Assembly (NCBI GenBank): GCA_947652605.1
Contig: OX393581.1
Span: 50,863,924-50,927,923, forward strand
DNA from: Elmis aenea
Taxonomy: Eukaryota; Arthropoda; Insecta; Coleoptera; Elmidae
Length of the DNA: 64,000 nucleotides
Reading direction: 5' to 3'
In this document: positions 35,701 through 47,286 of the stretch, piece by piece
How positions within the stretch are numbered: position 1 is the stretch's first letter
How the letters are laid out: the number at the start of each line of letters is the position of its first letter
Notes under the pieces: model-generated
Told to the model about the DNA's origin: nothing
Databases searched by the model: none
Seen by the model: the letters and a program-made list of their open reading frames with translations, nothing else
Program-made: the position numbers and the translations under genes

Positions 35701-37469
35701 CACATATTTTATAGTCGTATATCCAGAGGGATTCGTCTCATGATGAAGATTCATGTAAAATTCATTACCTGGAAGTTATATTTTGTGGCCGAGTTGCAGT
35801 AGGCTGACCGTAAATCAAATTGACTTTTGCCTCTTTAATAGTGCATAATAAACAAATATTTGCTCCGATTCTGTTGCTTTTGTTTCCCATACACGGGCAG
35901 TAATATCAACAGACCTTTCATGCTAACCACCTCTGATCATTTATCATTTGTTGGGGTACTATAAAAGAATAACGTTCATAGTTGTGTGCTTCAAGTTAGT
36001 CACGAAATGTTAACGTCGAACAATACGATAATAAATTTCATACGTTATTTGAGCTAGTTTTTTTTTTAATTTGCATGTTTCGCAGTTGTTATAAAACTTA
36101 CTGAATATTAAGGCCAGTTTAAGGAGACTAAATATTCATTTATGTAATAAATTTTTTTATTGTCACTCGTTGTTTTTTTTTTGTAAATATGTTTGTGGGT
36201 GTGTATGTGTGATATTATATGTGTTTGTGTATTCAATTGAATGTTGGTGTATGTGCGATTCTCGTGTTGGTGTATGTGTGTATTTGTTTTAAACTCCAAA
36301 CAGGCCCGTCGAATAGCGATAGTTCACCCATCAGACCTCTTTGTTGGAGTTGGTTGGAAGACTTTATGCCTTATGGAGTCGATCGATAACCGATCATTCG
36401 CCTGCAGACGTCACTCTAAAGCCCATAAAAAGAATTGAGCCGTGTACTCTCGTAGCGAAAACTCGCCCAAACTGCACGTGCAATGGCCCAAAGGGTTACA
36501 AGATAACAGAAGCTTCAGGATCTAGCGAAAGCTCGCTGCAGAAGCTGGCTCTGTGTATCAAGTGGATAGTGTATGATCGTGTCGTGGTTCTGTGTTGAAC
36601 CCTATTTTTGACAGGCTTTTTTTGGTGGTGTTAGGTGAAAATAGCCAAAATACGCCTATTAATCGCTCTGAACTAACGACAATTCTAACATTGAATAAAA
36701 AATGCGCAAAAAAAATTTAGTCGTTTGTTAATTCGTTATTAAGTTGTGTGCACAGTGAGGGGGTGCAATCCGGATATTTTTAGTTTGTTACTGACTGTGC
36801 CTTTTCAAAACTAGATTATCTAAACAAAACTGATTCTTGATTCACCCCACCAAAATTCATAAATAAAGTTTTATACGCTAAAATATGTTTAACTGCATTC
36901 AAGTAATATCAAATAATAATAAAATTATATCTAGGCTACGCTAATATTTTACAAAAACAAACTTTGTCATTAAACTCGATGCAAATGACATACAACAAAA
37001 TATTTTATAACTTAGCAGGGATTCCCTTAAGAATGTTCATTGAGATTGTGGTTCCCATACAATATTTCAACCATCAAGTCATTCGATACTTTTTTTATTT
37101 GACCTTGCATCTCTTCGGCATAATTACCGATAATTTATGGTGTCATTTAGTATTCACCAGGACATACCTATGCTCACGAAATAACCCAAACATCTTTATT
37201 TTACTTTTTGATTATATTATTGACGTATTTAGTAACGTACACTTTTCCATTTCTAAACTAATGTTTTAGAAAATGGTTGATAAGAAACATATTAAATAAA
37301 CTTAAGTTTAAAATATATAATTTTAAAATTCTTACGATAGTTTGGAAGTCAGAACAATTATTGAAAATGCCTTATTCAACAAAGTGACCTTTTCAACTAC
37401 TGTTTTTGTTATTTACGTAATTTGTTTTATTTAAATATACTAAACAAACCTTTTTTTGTTTCAGGTAAG
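32730..37469. other. oaf intron, 3' part, noncoding
   Basis: No supportable gene. There are GT-rich simple sequences at 36190-36290. At 36400-36600 a GC-richer open stretch (ending at a stop at 36597) looks exon-like in composition but fits no protein and lies before the microexon. A GC-richer block at 35080-35470 has no long frame. Confidence 0.4.
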
Positions 37470-37505
37470 ATCATCTGATATATTTGAAGCTGTTGATGGA
37501 ACACG
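37470..37505 (+). CDS. oaf: oaf candidate 36-nt microexon
   Basis: Joined to the exon ending at 25303 it reads VQGRSSDIFEAVDGT, matching the vertebrate OAF pattern in which a QG pair is soon followed by FEA, with conserved spacing. It sits behind an excellent 3' splice signal: TACTAAAC branch-like sequence at about 37437-37444, a T-rich tract, then TTTCAGGTAAG. The first AG (37464) would bring an immediate stop; only the second AG (37469) keeps the frame open. It ends at ACG|GTAATG (donor 37506) in phase 2. The intron before it would be about 12.2 kb. The alignment is good but short, and the acceptor AAG|A is suboptimal, so the call is moderate. Confidence 0.55.
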
Positions 37506-39600
37506 GTAATGTGAAACTTTTTTTTGTTGTTTACAATGAACGATTTTAAAATTTATTGAGATTCTTTGTGTATGCTCTGGTGCAATTTTATTAAGAATTT
37601 TGTACAACAAACAGCAGTTTTTACTAAAAAAGTTAATATCTATGTGAAATTATCTAGGAACTACCTATAAGACACCTTTTCCTATAGGTATAAGTTAAAC
37701 AAAAAACTGTGTATCAAAAGGTTTGTCATTTTTTTGTGGTTGTTTCAGTAGTTGTCAACAATGATGAACTTTTTATTCTGTGTAGTTTATAATTTTTACC
37801 AACTTTTTATATTTAGTCGATTTTCTAACTCATTTAAAAACAAATTTACTTATTTAATTATTAATTGACCAACCTTTATAGTACTGAAGTAGATTTGTTT
37901 TATATTGTTGGCTTTAAGAGCAACTTCTCTATTTTCATTCGTCGTGTCTCTCATAGGTAATTTATCAAAATCCTATTTCGTTAATATAGATTTCCACTGC
38001 TACACTCCGTGAGCAGAAGTTCAATTTTCCAATCTCGACTTGAAATTCATGTCATACTATGTCCCATTGTGACGTAGGTCTCTCATGTGACATGTTATAT
38101 AGTGCCCTGATACCAAAAATAACCACAGCACGCGGGTTTAGTGATTTTCTTGTATTCTTCCGCCCCGAAAAAAAAAACGGAATCTTTTAATAATGCAGTA
38201 TTACAAATGGTCGGCTTATATTTAGCGCGCGTCTTCGCGTTTTATGCACATTTAAATTTTAATATTCTTAATAGCGGGAAAACAGGTTGTGAAGAACTCG
38301 TTTTGGCGAAATTGTGGCAGGTAGTACGTAATCCCGGATGAAAATCTCTCTGCTGAACGCAATTAGGAGAATACTTCATTATGCCGCTAATTTTAACATT
38401 ATAAGTGTTGGCTTCTATTTGCAACGCCAAGAAAATTTAATGAACACACGGGAGTTGCGAGGAAATTTTAAATTAAGCTAGAGACGTTAATTTGCATAAA
38501 CTTGTCAAGATTTCTACAGTTAATAGCAATTTATCTCACTGTTGGTAAACAGACTTGGAACAACTGCACTGTATGTTGCCAACGTAAATTAAAACCAAAC
38601 ATGAAGTTATTGCGTATGAACTTAAATGAGCATATAAAACACATGGTAGCTTTTTGAGATTTTCCATTTCCTTAAAAAAATTATTTTAGGTTTTATTTAA
38701 TAATTTGCAAGTAAGGTCATTATTCACATTTTCAAATAAAAGTGATGTAATACTGCTGTATCAGGTTATGCTAATGTTCTCATATACTAAGGAATAATTC
38801 ATCTAAACAAACCTGAATCTCCTATAATAAGCGAGATCCCCATTCTGGAAATGTAAACTGGGACACCCTGTTTAAATAATTTAAATCAATCAAACATTTA
38901 CGAACGGACCTTTTGTATATTAACAAATATTTTAATCAAATCGCGGTAACATTTTCCAATAAACTCTCAAAGTAGCACTTGAGCCATACTTGGGGCGAAA
39001 TGGCGGTAATAAAGGCCTGTTTTTATTGCATAATATAAAGCAATTGTAATTTACAACACAATCAATTTTTATTATGGTAATAGTACCTCAATTATCGGGG
39101 TTATTTCAGTAAATATAGCGAAAACCTTCCGTGTGTACAATTAGCGAAAATCGCATATCATGATAAGGAAACAACAAAATCTGTTTATTAATTTAGCGAA
39201 TGTTGGTTTAACTATTAAATTTATTAAATAAAACAATAATTTATAACAATAATAATAAATAGTTTACTGTTTGCACCAATAAGAAAAATAACTATCTTGT
39301 TTATAAAAGCAATTCTTTTTGATAAAAATTGGGAAATTATATCAAAGTTGATAATAATTTACAAACGTTTTAACATTGAGCATTGTCTAACAGGTTATTT
39401 GATTCTGCGAAGTTTTAAAATATTTTTTTATATACAAGGCTTCATCCAAAAAGTGTTTGAGTTATTAATAGGTACTGGTATAATAGGCCAATCATCAATT
39501 TTTTCTAATAAATCTTAAAACTAAATACTTAACAACTATAGTCCATCCATTGATGTCTTCTAGATTGTTCTGACTATATTCTATGCACTCTCACTCGCGC
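37506..39600. other. Next oaf intron, noncoding
   Basis: AT-rich; one isolated GACACCCTGTTTAAATA (38870) resembles a transposon end with no partner. I see no further oaf exon encoding the expected Cys-rich C-terminus. Confidence 0.4.
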
Positions 39601-39609
39601 ACTATGCTC

Positions 39610-40800
39610 TGCTTTTTACACAAAACACACTACACGAGTTCAAAGGGCTTGGTCCTCTTCAATCTTCGGACAAGATGTTGGTTGTCCAGCAGTTAAAGAG
39701 CTTCTGCATTCTCATGATGGTGGAGTCTGGCTTCGTGTTTACCAGCAAACCTTTTAATTTCTTCCTTAACCATTGGTATACCAACATCTCGATGAAGATC
39801 GCTGTTGCGGACGTACCATAGAGCGTTTACCATATTACGTAGCACTTTGTTTTGGAAAGTCTGGATAGATGTAATATTGCTGTCTTTGGTGCAACCCCAA
39901 AGTCGAGTACCGCAAAGCCACACCGGTTTCAGGACCTGTTTTTAAATTAGGATCTTATTATATAATGATAGTTTAAAATATCTTCCAAGAAGCCAGAAGT
40001 ACTGTCTGTATTTTAGCTTACGTTCGGTTTTTTCCTTTTTAACATGTTCTTTCCATCGCAGTTTTGCGTCAAGGGTCATGCCAAGATATTTCGCTTGATT
40101 TTGCAAATGTGGCTACAGTAACTTTTTCTAGTACTGGTATATCACTAGTGTATAACAGCTAAAGGACGGGACCAAGGACGCTATCCTGTGGTACGCCTGC
40201 TATTATCTCTTTCAAGTCGGAATATTCAACTTCTTGTTTTATTCTGTAGAGTCTGTTAGAGATGTATGATGTTAAGAAATGTACGTATTGCTTAGGAAGA
40301 GTTTTTGTTAATTTTATGTATCAGTTCTTTGTGCCATACTTTATCAAAGGCTGCAGCTACGTCTAAGAAAACTGCAGAAAAGGCTTACTTTTCTTCGAGG
40401 GCTCGTTCAATTACATCAGTGATACGGTGTACTTCATCAATAGTCGAATATTTCTGTCGAAAACCGAATTGGTAGTCTAGGATCAGCTTCTCACTATTTT
40501 CTATTAACGGTCTTAATCTTTTTATTAGAAGTTTTTCGAATAATTTTGAAATAATCGGTAGTAGAGAAATAGGCCTATAGGATTGGACATCATTCGGTGG
40601 TTTGTCCGGTTTGGGCAGCATGATTACTTCCGCTACTTTCCAACTACTAGGAACGTGTTTTAATGTAAACGTTGCATTAAACAAATAAGTAAGCATGACT
40701 ATACCTTTTCTGGGCAATTGCTTTAATATCTCACCTGTGATTAAGTCAAATTCAAGTGCCTTTTTTGAATTTAACTTGTTTTTTAAAGTGTTAAACAATC
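39610..40800 (-). pseudogene. Jockey-like LINE ORF2 remnant lacking the catalytic DD box
   Basis: The minus strand from 40800 shows the RT N-terminal blocks LTYLFNATFTLKHVPSSWKV, SYRPISLLPIISKLFEKLLI and DYQFGFRQKYSTIDEVHRIT. Next come FLDVAAAFDKVWHKEL (first catalytic Asp) and, with shifts, the RT motif around 40200. Reading then runs TVATFA directly into AKYLGMTLDAKLRWKEHVKK, so the DD box and roughly 80 residues are missing near 40100. The tail LWGCTKDSNI ... LVRRLKRTKPFELV reaches about 39615. The order and motifs are jockey-type. Several frameshifts make it inactive. Confidence 0.9.
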
Positions 40801-41499
40801 CTTAAATTTGCCTAATTAATCAAAAGTTGTATTGCAAAACGACCAAAACTTATTACAAAATTGCATATATCACCCTAAAACATTAACTATAAATGTATTT
40901 CCAATAGGGCATACATAGTCACGTGTTTAATACCCATGCAGTAAACTGATATTCCATTAGTACCTGACTCACTTTCAATAATATGATCGTTGTTAATACA
41001 GCGTAGTGGCAAACGGCTTAATATCAGTAATTATTATTATCCATATACATCACCTGCTTTTACGTGTATTATTCTAATAACAACTTCAATAAATATACCC
41101 GACCGAAGTATCGGAAATCCATAAAGCCGACATAAATAATTCCACCAATATCCATCATCCTGTAATAACAGGCTAGCGTTTAACAACATCTGAATGGGAA
41201 GCCCAGAAAGTTATCGATGAATATCTTTGTGTACATTTGGGTATTTGATGAACAAAAAACTGTGGGGATAATAGTCACAAAAGTATGAAAGTAAATTATG
41301 CGAGTTCAATTTTTTTTTTAAATATTTGCTTTTAAAATACGTTAGAGGAAAATATTACCGAAAAACTAATTGCCAATTAGTGATTTTGAATATGGCAATA
41401 GGGTTTCGGGATTATTCAAATTAAAAAAAAAACACCGTACGTTTATTTAATATTTTTATGTGACTGTGTTTAATTGATTAATACTTTATAAGTGTTTAT
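40801..41499. other. AT-rich noncoding spacer
   Basis: Nothing recognised. Confidence 0.4.
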
Positions 41500-42750
41500 T
41501 TTAGGTTTAGGTGGTGCTTAATGTTTTTTGTTTTTCTAAATTTAATTAATTAATTAATTTACTAGAAAACGTAAAAATTAATAGGGTGTTGTATTTAAAA
41601 TAACAAAGTTGCATGTTGTTCCACGAAAACTAAACACTAGGTATATTTGTAAATAATTTTGAAATACGAAGCTTATCTATGCAAACAACTTTTGTATATA
41701 AAACTTTTTTTGTATCTACTCTAATAACGGAGATATTAATTAATTCGTATTACTTTAGTCAAAAAAACCGGCACCTCCACCATTTTTAGAAATTAAATAT
41801 TAAATTTTAAATAACGTGAAAAATATTAATTTTAGGTATAGGACATGCTTAACGTTTATTAAAGATAATTAAATTGTCTACAAGAAAACGTAAAAATATA
41901 CAGGGTTGTATTTAAAATAACAAAGTTGCATGTTGTTCCACGAGTACTAAACACTCGGTATATTGGTAAATAATTTTGAAATACGAAGCTCGTCTATGCA
42001 AACAACTTTTGTATTTAAAACTTTTTTATATCTACTCTAATAACAGAGATAGTAATTAATTTGTGTTACTTTAGTCAATAAACCCGGCACCTCCACCATT
42101 TTTAGAAATGAAATATTAATTTCCTAATAACTCGAGAAATATTAAGTTTAGGTATAGGACATGCTTAATGTTTTTTAAAGACTATTGAATGGTGTACAAG
42201 AAAACGTAAAAAGATATAAGGTGTTGTATTTAAAATAACAAAGTTGCATGTTGTTACACGAAAACTAAACACTCGGTATATTTGAAAGTTATTTTGAAAT
42301 ACGAAGCTCATCTATGCAAACAACTTTTGTATATAAAACTTTTTTGTATCCACTCTAATAACAGAGATATTAATTAATTTGTATTACTTTTTGATAAATA
42401 CCCGGCACCTCCACCATTTTTGGAAATAAAATATTAAATTCCTAATAAATCGAGTTTAGGTATAGAACATGCTTATTGTTTTTTAAAGTTAATTAAATTT
42501 TCTACAAGGAAACCTAAAAATATACAGGGTGTTTTATTTAAAATAACAAAGTTGCATGTTGTTTCACGTAAACTCGGTATATTTCTAGATAATTTTGAAA
42601 TACGAAGCTCATCCAAGCAAACAACTTTTGTATTTAAAACTTTTTTGTACCTACTCTAATAGCAGAGGTAATAAATAATTTGAAATACCCTAGTAAAATA
42701 TACAGCACCTCCACCATTTTCGTAAATTAAATATTAAATTCATAGTACAA
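41500..42750. repeat. Satellite array B (four ~300-320-bp units)
   Basis: Head-to-tail copies with GC-rich boxes at 41767, 42083, 42401 and 42703 (the last degenerate), giving spacings of about 316, 318 and 302. Each carries the TATACAGGGTGTTGTATTTA start (41580 and 41898 partly degenerate), 'aaaataacaaagttgcatgttgtt', 'caaacaacttttgtat' and 'ggtataggacatgctta'. Monomers differ from each other by small indels and scattered changes, so the array is not recently homogenised. Confidence 0.92.
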
Positions 42751-43820
42751 AACAATTTTCGTAGAAATAAACATTATCACAATGTTACAAAAGTTTTATA
42801 TGCACGGTTATAAAATATACATAACCGTAAACTTAAAAGTCAGACCTGTAATGTTACCATAAAGTGCGAAAACCTTTATTTACGACAATTGCAAATCGAA
42901 TATGCGAGTTTAGCGAATGTGGATTCGTTCAGCATAACGAGGCATTAAAAAACCGAACGATAGACCAGACACGCTCATAGAGATTATGGACAAAAACCGA
43001 AAGCCTACAACAAAAGTATTGCATATTGTTGCCATCAATGTTCAAAGGCGTATTACTTCAGATATTGAAAGGCAAGGCTGTTTGTGCGGTGTACATATAT
43101 TGTTAAAAATGCAGCTGTTATTTCTCATAACAGCAAAATTGGGACAACATGTATGATAATATAAGCGCAATATTGTACCGCAAATATTGAAAACAGAAGC
43201 AAAAAATTGTAGTAAGGAAGTATAGAAAACCAAATACGAATAACGAGCAAATGACAGACAATACAGCTTATAATTTTGTTCTCCGCTAACATTGTAAGAA
43301 CTTTAACGTTTTGGCAGAATCTTAATCGCTTTGAATTGCTGTAAATAATCCATTTCTTCTGTCCAATCCATTTTGGTTTGCCCTCTACAAAGCTGTACTT
43401 GCCATCACGACACGGTTAAAACATAATTTCAGTAAAAATCGTACTGGATTTATCGTTATTACCAAAAAATAATTGCGTTATATTATCGGGTCCCAATTAT
43501 CGTAAATTCACGGATGATCTCGTGGTAGATGAACACAGTGCAAATCTGGTTATAACAAAAAATAATAAAACACGGCATTAGCGACACTCAGAGGCATAAA
43601 ACAGGTGCTAAAAATTTTACTATCACAAGGTATTCAAAAAATCTAAAGGCTCTGAGTGTAAAATTCGTTTTTTAAGTAGATATTCATTTAAAGCAATGTA
43701 AAAGTAAAGGTATTATTATTTTTAATGAGATGGAATTTATAAATTGTATCCAAAAATAGAAACTATTTATTTGATCAAATGAACATTATAATTTTTAAAT
43801 TTTACTTTCTTATTGCAACG
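42751..43820. other. AT-rich noncoding spacer
   Basis: No recognised gene. Confidence 0.4.
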
Positions 43821-43824
43821 GTAA

Positions 43825-44400
43825 TTACGAGGGGTGTTTTTTATATTCACGGAATTGAGTAGAATGGAACTAATAGATTCAAGTTTTATAATTTTATTTT
43901 CAAATATATTCTCCTCGAACATGTCTACGTTTGTTAGACCTTTCAATTAATTTTTCTATAGATCTTTGTAGAAATTGTTTTCCGCATTGCCTTCAAAATG
44001 CTCATTTATTGCTGCTTGCAATGACTTATCATCGGCGAAATGCTTTCCACGAAGGTTCTTTTTTAAATTAGGTAACATATAAAAGTCTCCGGTAAAATTC
44101 CTATTGATAACATGTACTCTAATAGCTCCAAACAGCTTCAATAACTGCTTGCAAAACGAACTTCTTGATGCGGTGTAAGATTTCTTGGCACCCACCTTGC
44201 GTTGACTTTTGTCTGCCGTTGTATCCGATATTTTGAACCTTTCTGCGTTTTTTTTTCAGTCGTCATTTTTCCATAAGGACCTGACCATTTGATGTCAGGA
44301 CATCACTTGGTCTATCAGTGCGGTCATCGCCTTCTAATGATACCTTGTTTAAATAAACGTGACCACTTATAAACCATAGTTATATCAGGAAAAACGGGTT
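43825..44400 (-). pseudogene. Mariner transposase remnant with internal deletion, fused to minisatellite
   Basis: The minus strand from about 44400 reads ITMVYKWSRLFKQG then, one frame over, VSLEGDDRTDRPSDVLTSNG, which is the mariner N-terminal DNA-binding and linker block. After a gap it resumes at the C-terminus with NLKKNLRGKHFADDKSLQAA and INEHFEGNAENNFYKDL. The central catalytic domain is essentially lost. The N-terminal side is replaced by the 14-bp minisatellite at 44400-44700. A TTACGAGGGGTG at about 43826 may be one transposon end; no matching end was found on the other side. Confidence 0.8.
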
Positions 44401-44409
44401 TAGGAACAT

Positions 44410-44697
44410 TCTTTGCCAACAAGTCTTCGCCCACAATTCTTCGCTTCCACAATTCTTCGCCCACAGTTCTTCGCCCACAGCTCTTCGACCACAATTCTGC
44501 ACCCACAATTCTTCGCATCCACAATTCTTCGCCCACAATTCTTCGCCCACAATTCTTCGCCCACAATTCTTTGCCCACAATTCTTCGCTTCCACAATTCT
44601 TCGCCCACAGTTCTTCGCCCACAGTTCTTCGACCACAATTCTGCACCCACAATTCTTCGCACCCACAATTCTTCGCCCACAATTCTTCGCCCACATT
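44410..44697. repeat. CCCACAATTCTTCG minisatellite with 144-bp higher-order repeat
   Basis: About twenty 14-15-bp units of CCCACAATTCTTCG with variants (GTTCTTCG, CTCTTCG, ACCACAATTCTGCA). The variant order repeats with a 144-bp period (compare 44441 and 44585). The repeat lacks stop codons in several frames on both strands, so it yields overlapping 100-125-codon frames that are not genes. The same minisatellite recurs at 63646-63776. Confidence 0.95.
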
Positions 44698-44700
44698 TCA

Positions 44701-45574
44701 AAAAGGATTATTTGATACAACAAAAATATTTTTAGCCCGACCGTTTTTTATCTTCCGTTTCATTCTTGAACATAGAAAACACCTCTTGTAGTTTCACATT
44801 AAACTAATACATTTCGAAGAGGAACAAAACACAACCTAGTTTTATAAATAATTGAAAAAAGACAATCGATATGCAGTATGACGAATAAAAATGTTTTTAT
44901 GAACTAAACCGGAACGAAATACATCCGAGGACCCTTCTTCAAGGACCAGAGTAATTTGTTTTGAGCAAATATTTAACAGGCGTTCAAAAATTTGAAATTC
45001 ACCATCGCCGGTTTGATATATTCAGTTATACGAGTCAGGGCGTTTAATAAGCAATCAGGAAATCCGATAGTAAATTACCCACTCCGCTCATCATCGCAGT
45101 TTGCCATGGCCGAGGGCTACTTGATGTGCCGCTAAATTATCAGTGTAAATTACGGTCAGCGCGGCAATTCATCTAAAAGTGTTTTGCTCTGATGTCAATA
45201 TTTTTTCAGCCCGACCTCGCTTGCTGATAGTTCTAGTGTTGGTTGTTCCACACTGGTTAAAGTTTCAATGAGTTCGCTAATTGCTACGCTACCGACTGTA
45301 GATCTTCTCACTATGTTTAATTGTTATAATAACTAGGCTAATATCATTAAATTCTGCATGAGAATTTAGCGAACTTCGTCCCAGAAGTTTATAAGCAGCA
45401 CTAACGATTCTAATTTAGTGTGACTACTCAAAGTTAAGGAATAAACTAGTGTTTTATACCCACCTTGATATACAGAGTGTACCAGTAAGCACTCACTAGC
45501 AGTGTAACTTTTATTATGAGAGATAAAGCTGTCATGTTCATTACTTTAAATGTCAAATAATAAGCCCTTTTTAA
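44701..45574. other. Noncoding spacer
   Basis: Nothing recognised; a GC-richer patch at 45040-45260 is not open. Confidence 0.4.
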
Positions 45575-46824
45575 ATACAGGGTGTCCCCATTATACACGG
45601 CAAAAAAGTAGGTGCATATTCCTGAGTGAAAATGGTGACCATTTGTCAAATATTTTGTTATCCGAAAATGCTTCCTTTCAAAGTTAGAGACCTCCAAAGT
45701 TGCAAGGAAAAAAGATCAAAAAATCGATTACGTCCTAGCCGTTTAAGCTAGAGCTATCAAACTTGGCCGAAATGTTTGGGTGTTTCCCATTGACTTTGTG
45801 GGATAATTAGAAAGAAAACACGTAATTGGAAGTATGATTTATAGTCAGGTCATCCGCTTACCATCTTCAGAATTTTTTTCTCTGGAATAAAATTGAAAAT
45901 GTCATTCGTCCATAAGAAAGTACGACTTCAGAGGAAAAAATTCGTCCTTCTTTGTTTTTTGCTGTAAACGTAGCCGTTTTCGAGAAAATTAGCGCTAAAG
46001 ATGCATCGACAAACTCTGTTTATACACCTCAAATATTTTTTTTAACTAAACTTAGTTGGCTAATGTCATGCTTGCCTTAAGGCTTGTTCACAACCTAACC
46101 TTTTTTTAAAAATGTCATACACAAACTTGTATACTCTAAACGAATTAGCCGACATTCATTTAGTTTATGGTGAATGTCACGGCAATTCTTGTGCATCTGC
46201 AAGACGATACGCAGAGAAGTTTCCGGGTCGCAGGATTCCGCATCGTAGAACTTTCGATGCAGTTGACCGAAGATTTCGGGAAAAGGGAACTTTTTTGGAG
46301 CACACTATTGAACATGGTCGCCCAAGAAATGTAAGTACACCAGAGGTAGAAGAGGAAATTCTGGAAATCATTCACGAAAATCCTGATACAAGTATTCGAC
46401 GTGTATCATTACAAATCGACGTGTCTAAAAAGGTAGTTCACAGGACACTAAAAGAACAACTGCTTAAACCATATCATTTACAACGTGTCCATGAAATTTT
46501 ACCTGGAGATACACTACCTCGACTTCAGTTCTGCAGATGGTTCAGAAATATCCATAATGCCGTTAATAATTTTATATCTAGGATTTTATTCACCGACGAG
46601 TCCTGTTTTACGCGAAAAGGTGTTCTTAATTTACACAATCTGCACAACTGGAGTGATGAAAACCCGCATGCCATCGTTGAAGACCATTTCCAGCGCCAAC
46701 TTTGGAGGTCTCTAACTTTGAAAGGAAGCATTTTTGGATAACAAAATATTTGACAAATGGTCATCATTTTCACTCAGGAATATGCACCTACTTTTTTGCC
46801 GTGTATAATGGGGACACCCTGTAT
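45575..46824 (+). mobile_element. 1250-bp TIR element with 128-bp arms and a truncated transposase
   Basis: Inverted arms 45575-45702 and 46697-46824 are nearly identical, beginning ATACAGGGTGTCCCCATTAT. TA lies at both outer edges, consistent with a Tc1/mariner-type target. The only gene is the N-terminal part of a transposase that runs straight into the right arm, so the element is an internal-deletion derivative. Confidence 0.92.
46112..46741 (+). CDS. Truncated Tc1/mariner-type transposase (N-terminal HTH and first catalytic Asp)
   Basis: Open frame of 209 codons from ATG 46112. Residues ~8-60 form the helix-turn-helix typical of a large insect transposase group (LADIHLVYGECHGNSCASAR, then YAEKFPGRRIPHRRTF). 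A second HTH (NPDTSIRRVSLQIDVSKKVV) follows, then the first catalytic block LFTDESCFTRKGVLNLHN with its Asp. The last ~20 residues (after EDHFQRQ) come from the right terminal repeat, so the second and third catalytic residues are absent. The frame is otherwise free of stops. It could still bind DNA if expressed, but cannot catalyse. Its full-length relatives are about 350 residues. Confidence 0.85.
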   Translation: MSYTNLYTLNELADIHLVYGECHGNSCASARRYAEKFPGRRIPHRRTFDAVDRRFREKGTFLEHTIEHGRPRNVSTPEVEEEILEIIHENPDTSIRRVSLQIDVSKKVVHRTLKEQLLKPYHLQRVHEILPGDTLPRLQFCRWFRNIHNAVNNFISRILFTDESCFTRKGVLNLHNLHNWSDENPHAIVEDHFQRQLWRSLTLKGSIFG

Positions 46825-46829
46825 ATTAG

Positions 46830-47286
46830 GTTGTTTTTTTAAATTTATTCGTTAGTTTTTATTTGATACATTGTTTGATATTTGAATGATGTACCGGCTG
46901 TAACTGAAATCAGGCAATATACCTGGTAAAATAAACTGTCATTCTGTTGTTTTAATGATAGTTTGACAGAAATAATCACGTTGAATTGTTGATTGTTTAT
47001 ATTGTAACTTTAAAAAAAAAAACACGAAATGGCTTACGAATATTACGAAAAGTATAATATTTTAAATAGTTTTATTCAAAGTAATAATAATTCTGAAGCT
47101 GCAAATGAAACTTATTTTAATAGTTATCCAGAAAGAAGGCAACCTAATAAATACATTTTTGGAAGATTAAAACAAAATCTTATTTATTTTGGGAACTTAT
47201 GGAAACACGGACCCCCCGTTTTCCATAACTCTTATAGTTACCGAGATTTCCTATAAAAACATCGAAATTTGCCCACCCTGTACTAT
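46830..47286 (+). mobile_element. Truncated transposon, right end plus N-terminal HTH
   Basis: Open frame 47029-47256 starts MAYEYYEKYNILNSFIQSNN and contains AANETYFNSYPERRQPNKYI, the same N-terminal HTH class as the neighbouring element but a different family. It runs into a terminus reading AAAACATCGAAATTTGCCCACCCTGTA at about 47259-47286. Near-identical terminal sequence occurs at about 60861-60888. The left terminus was not found. Confidence 0.65.

Noticed and set aside
36108..36299. Minus-strand frame rich in His and Thr
   Set aside because: It is the translation of a GT-rich simple repeat.
36408..36597. GC-rich open segment with several cysteines behind a CTGCAG acceptor, considered as the next oaf exon
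   Set aside because: Phase fits one oaf donor, but the Cys-rich region should come after the FEA-containing segment, which lies further downstream at 37470. The Cys spacing also does not match OAF well. Kept only as an unexplained patch.
44324..44723. Four overlapping 100-125-codon open frames on both strands
   Set aside because: They are produced by a stop-free 14-bp minisatellite. The Glu-Glu-Leu-Trp and Lys-Asn-Cys-Gly strings are repeat translations, not a protein family.
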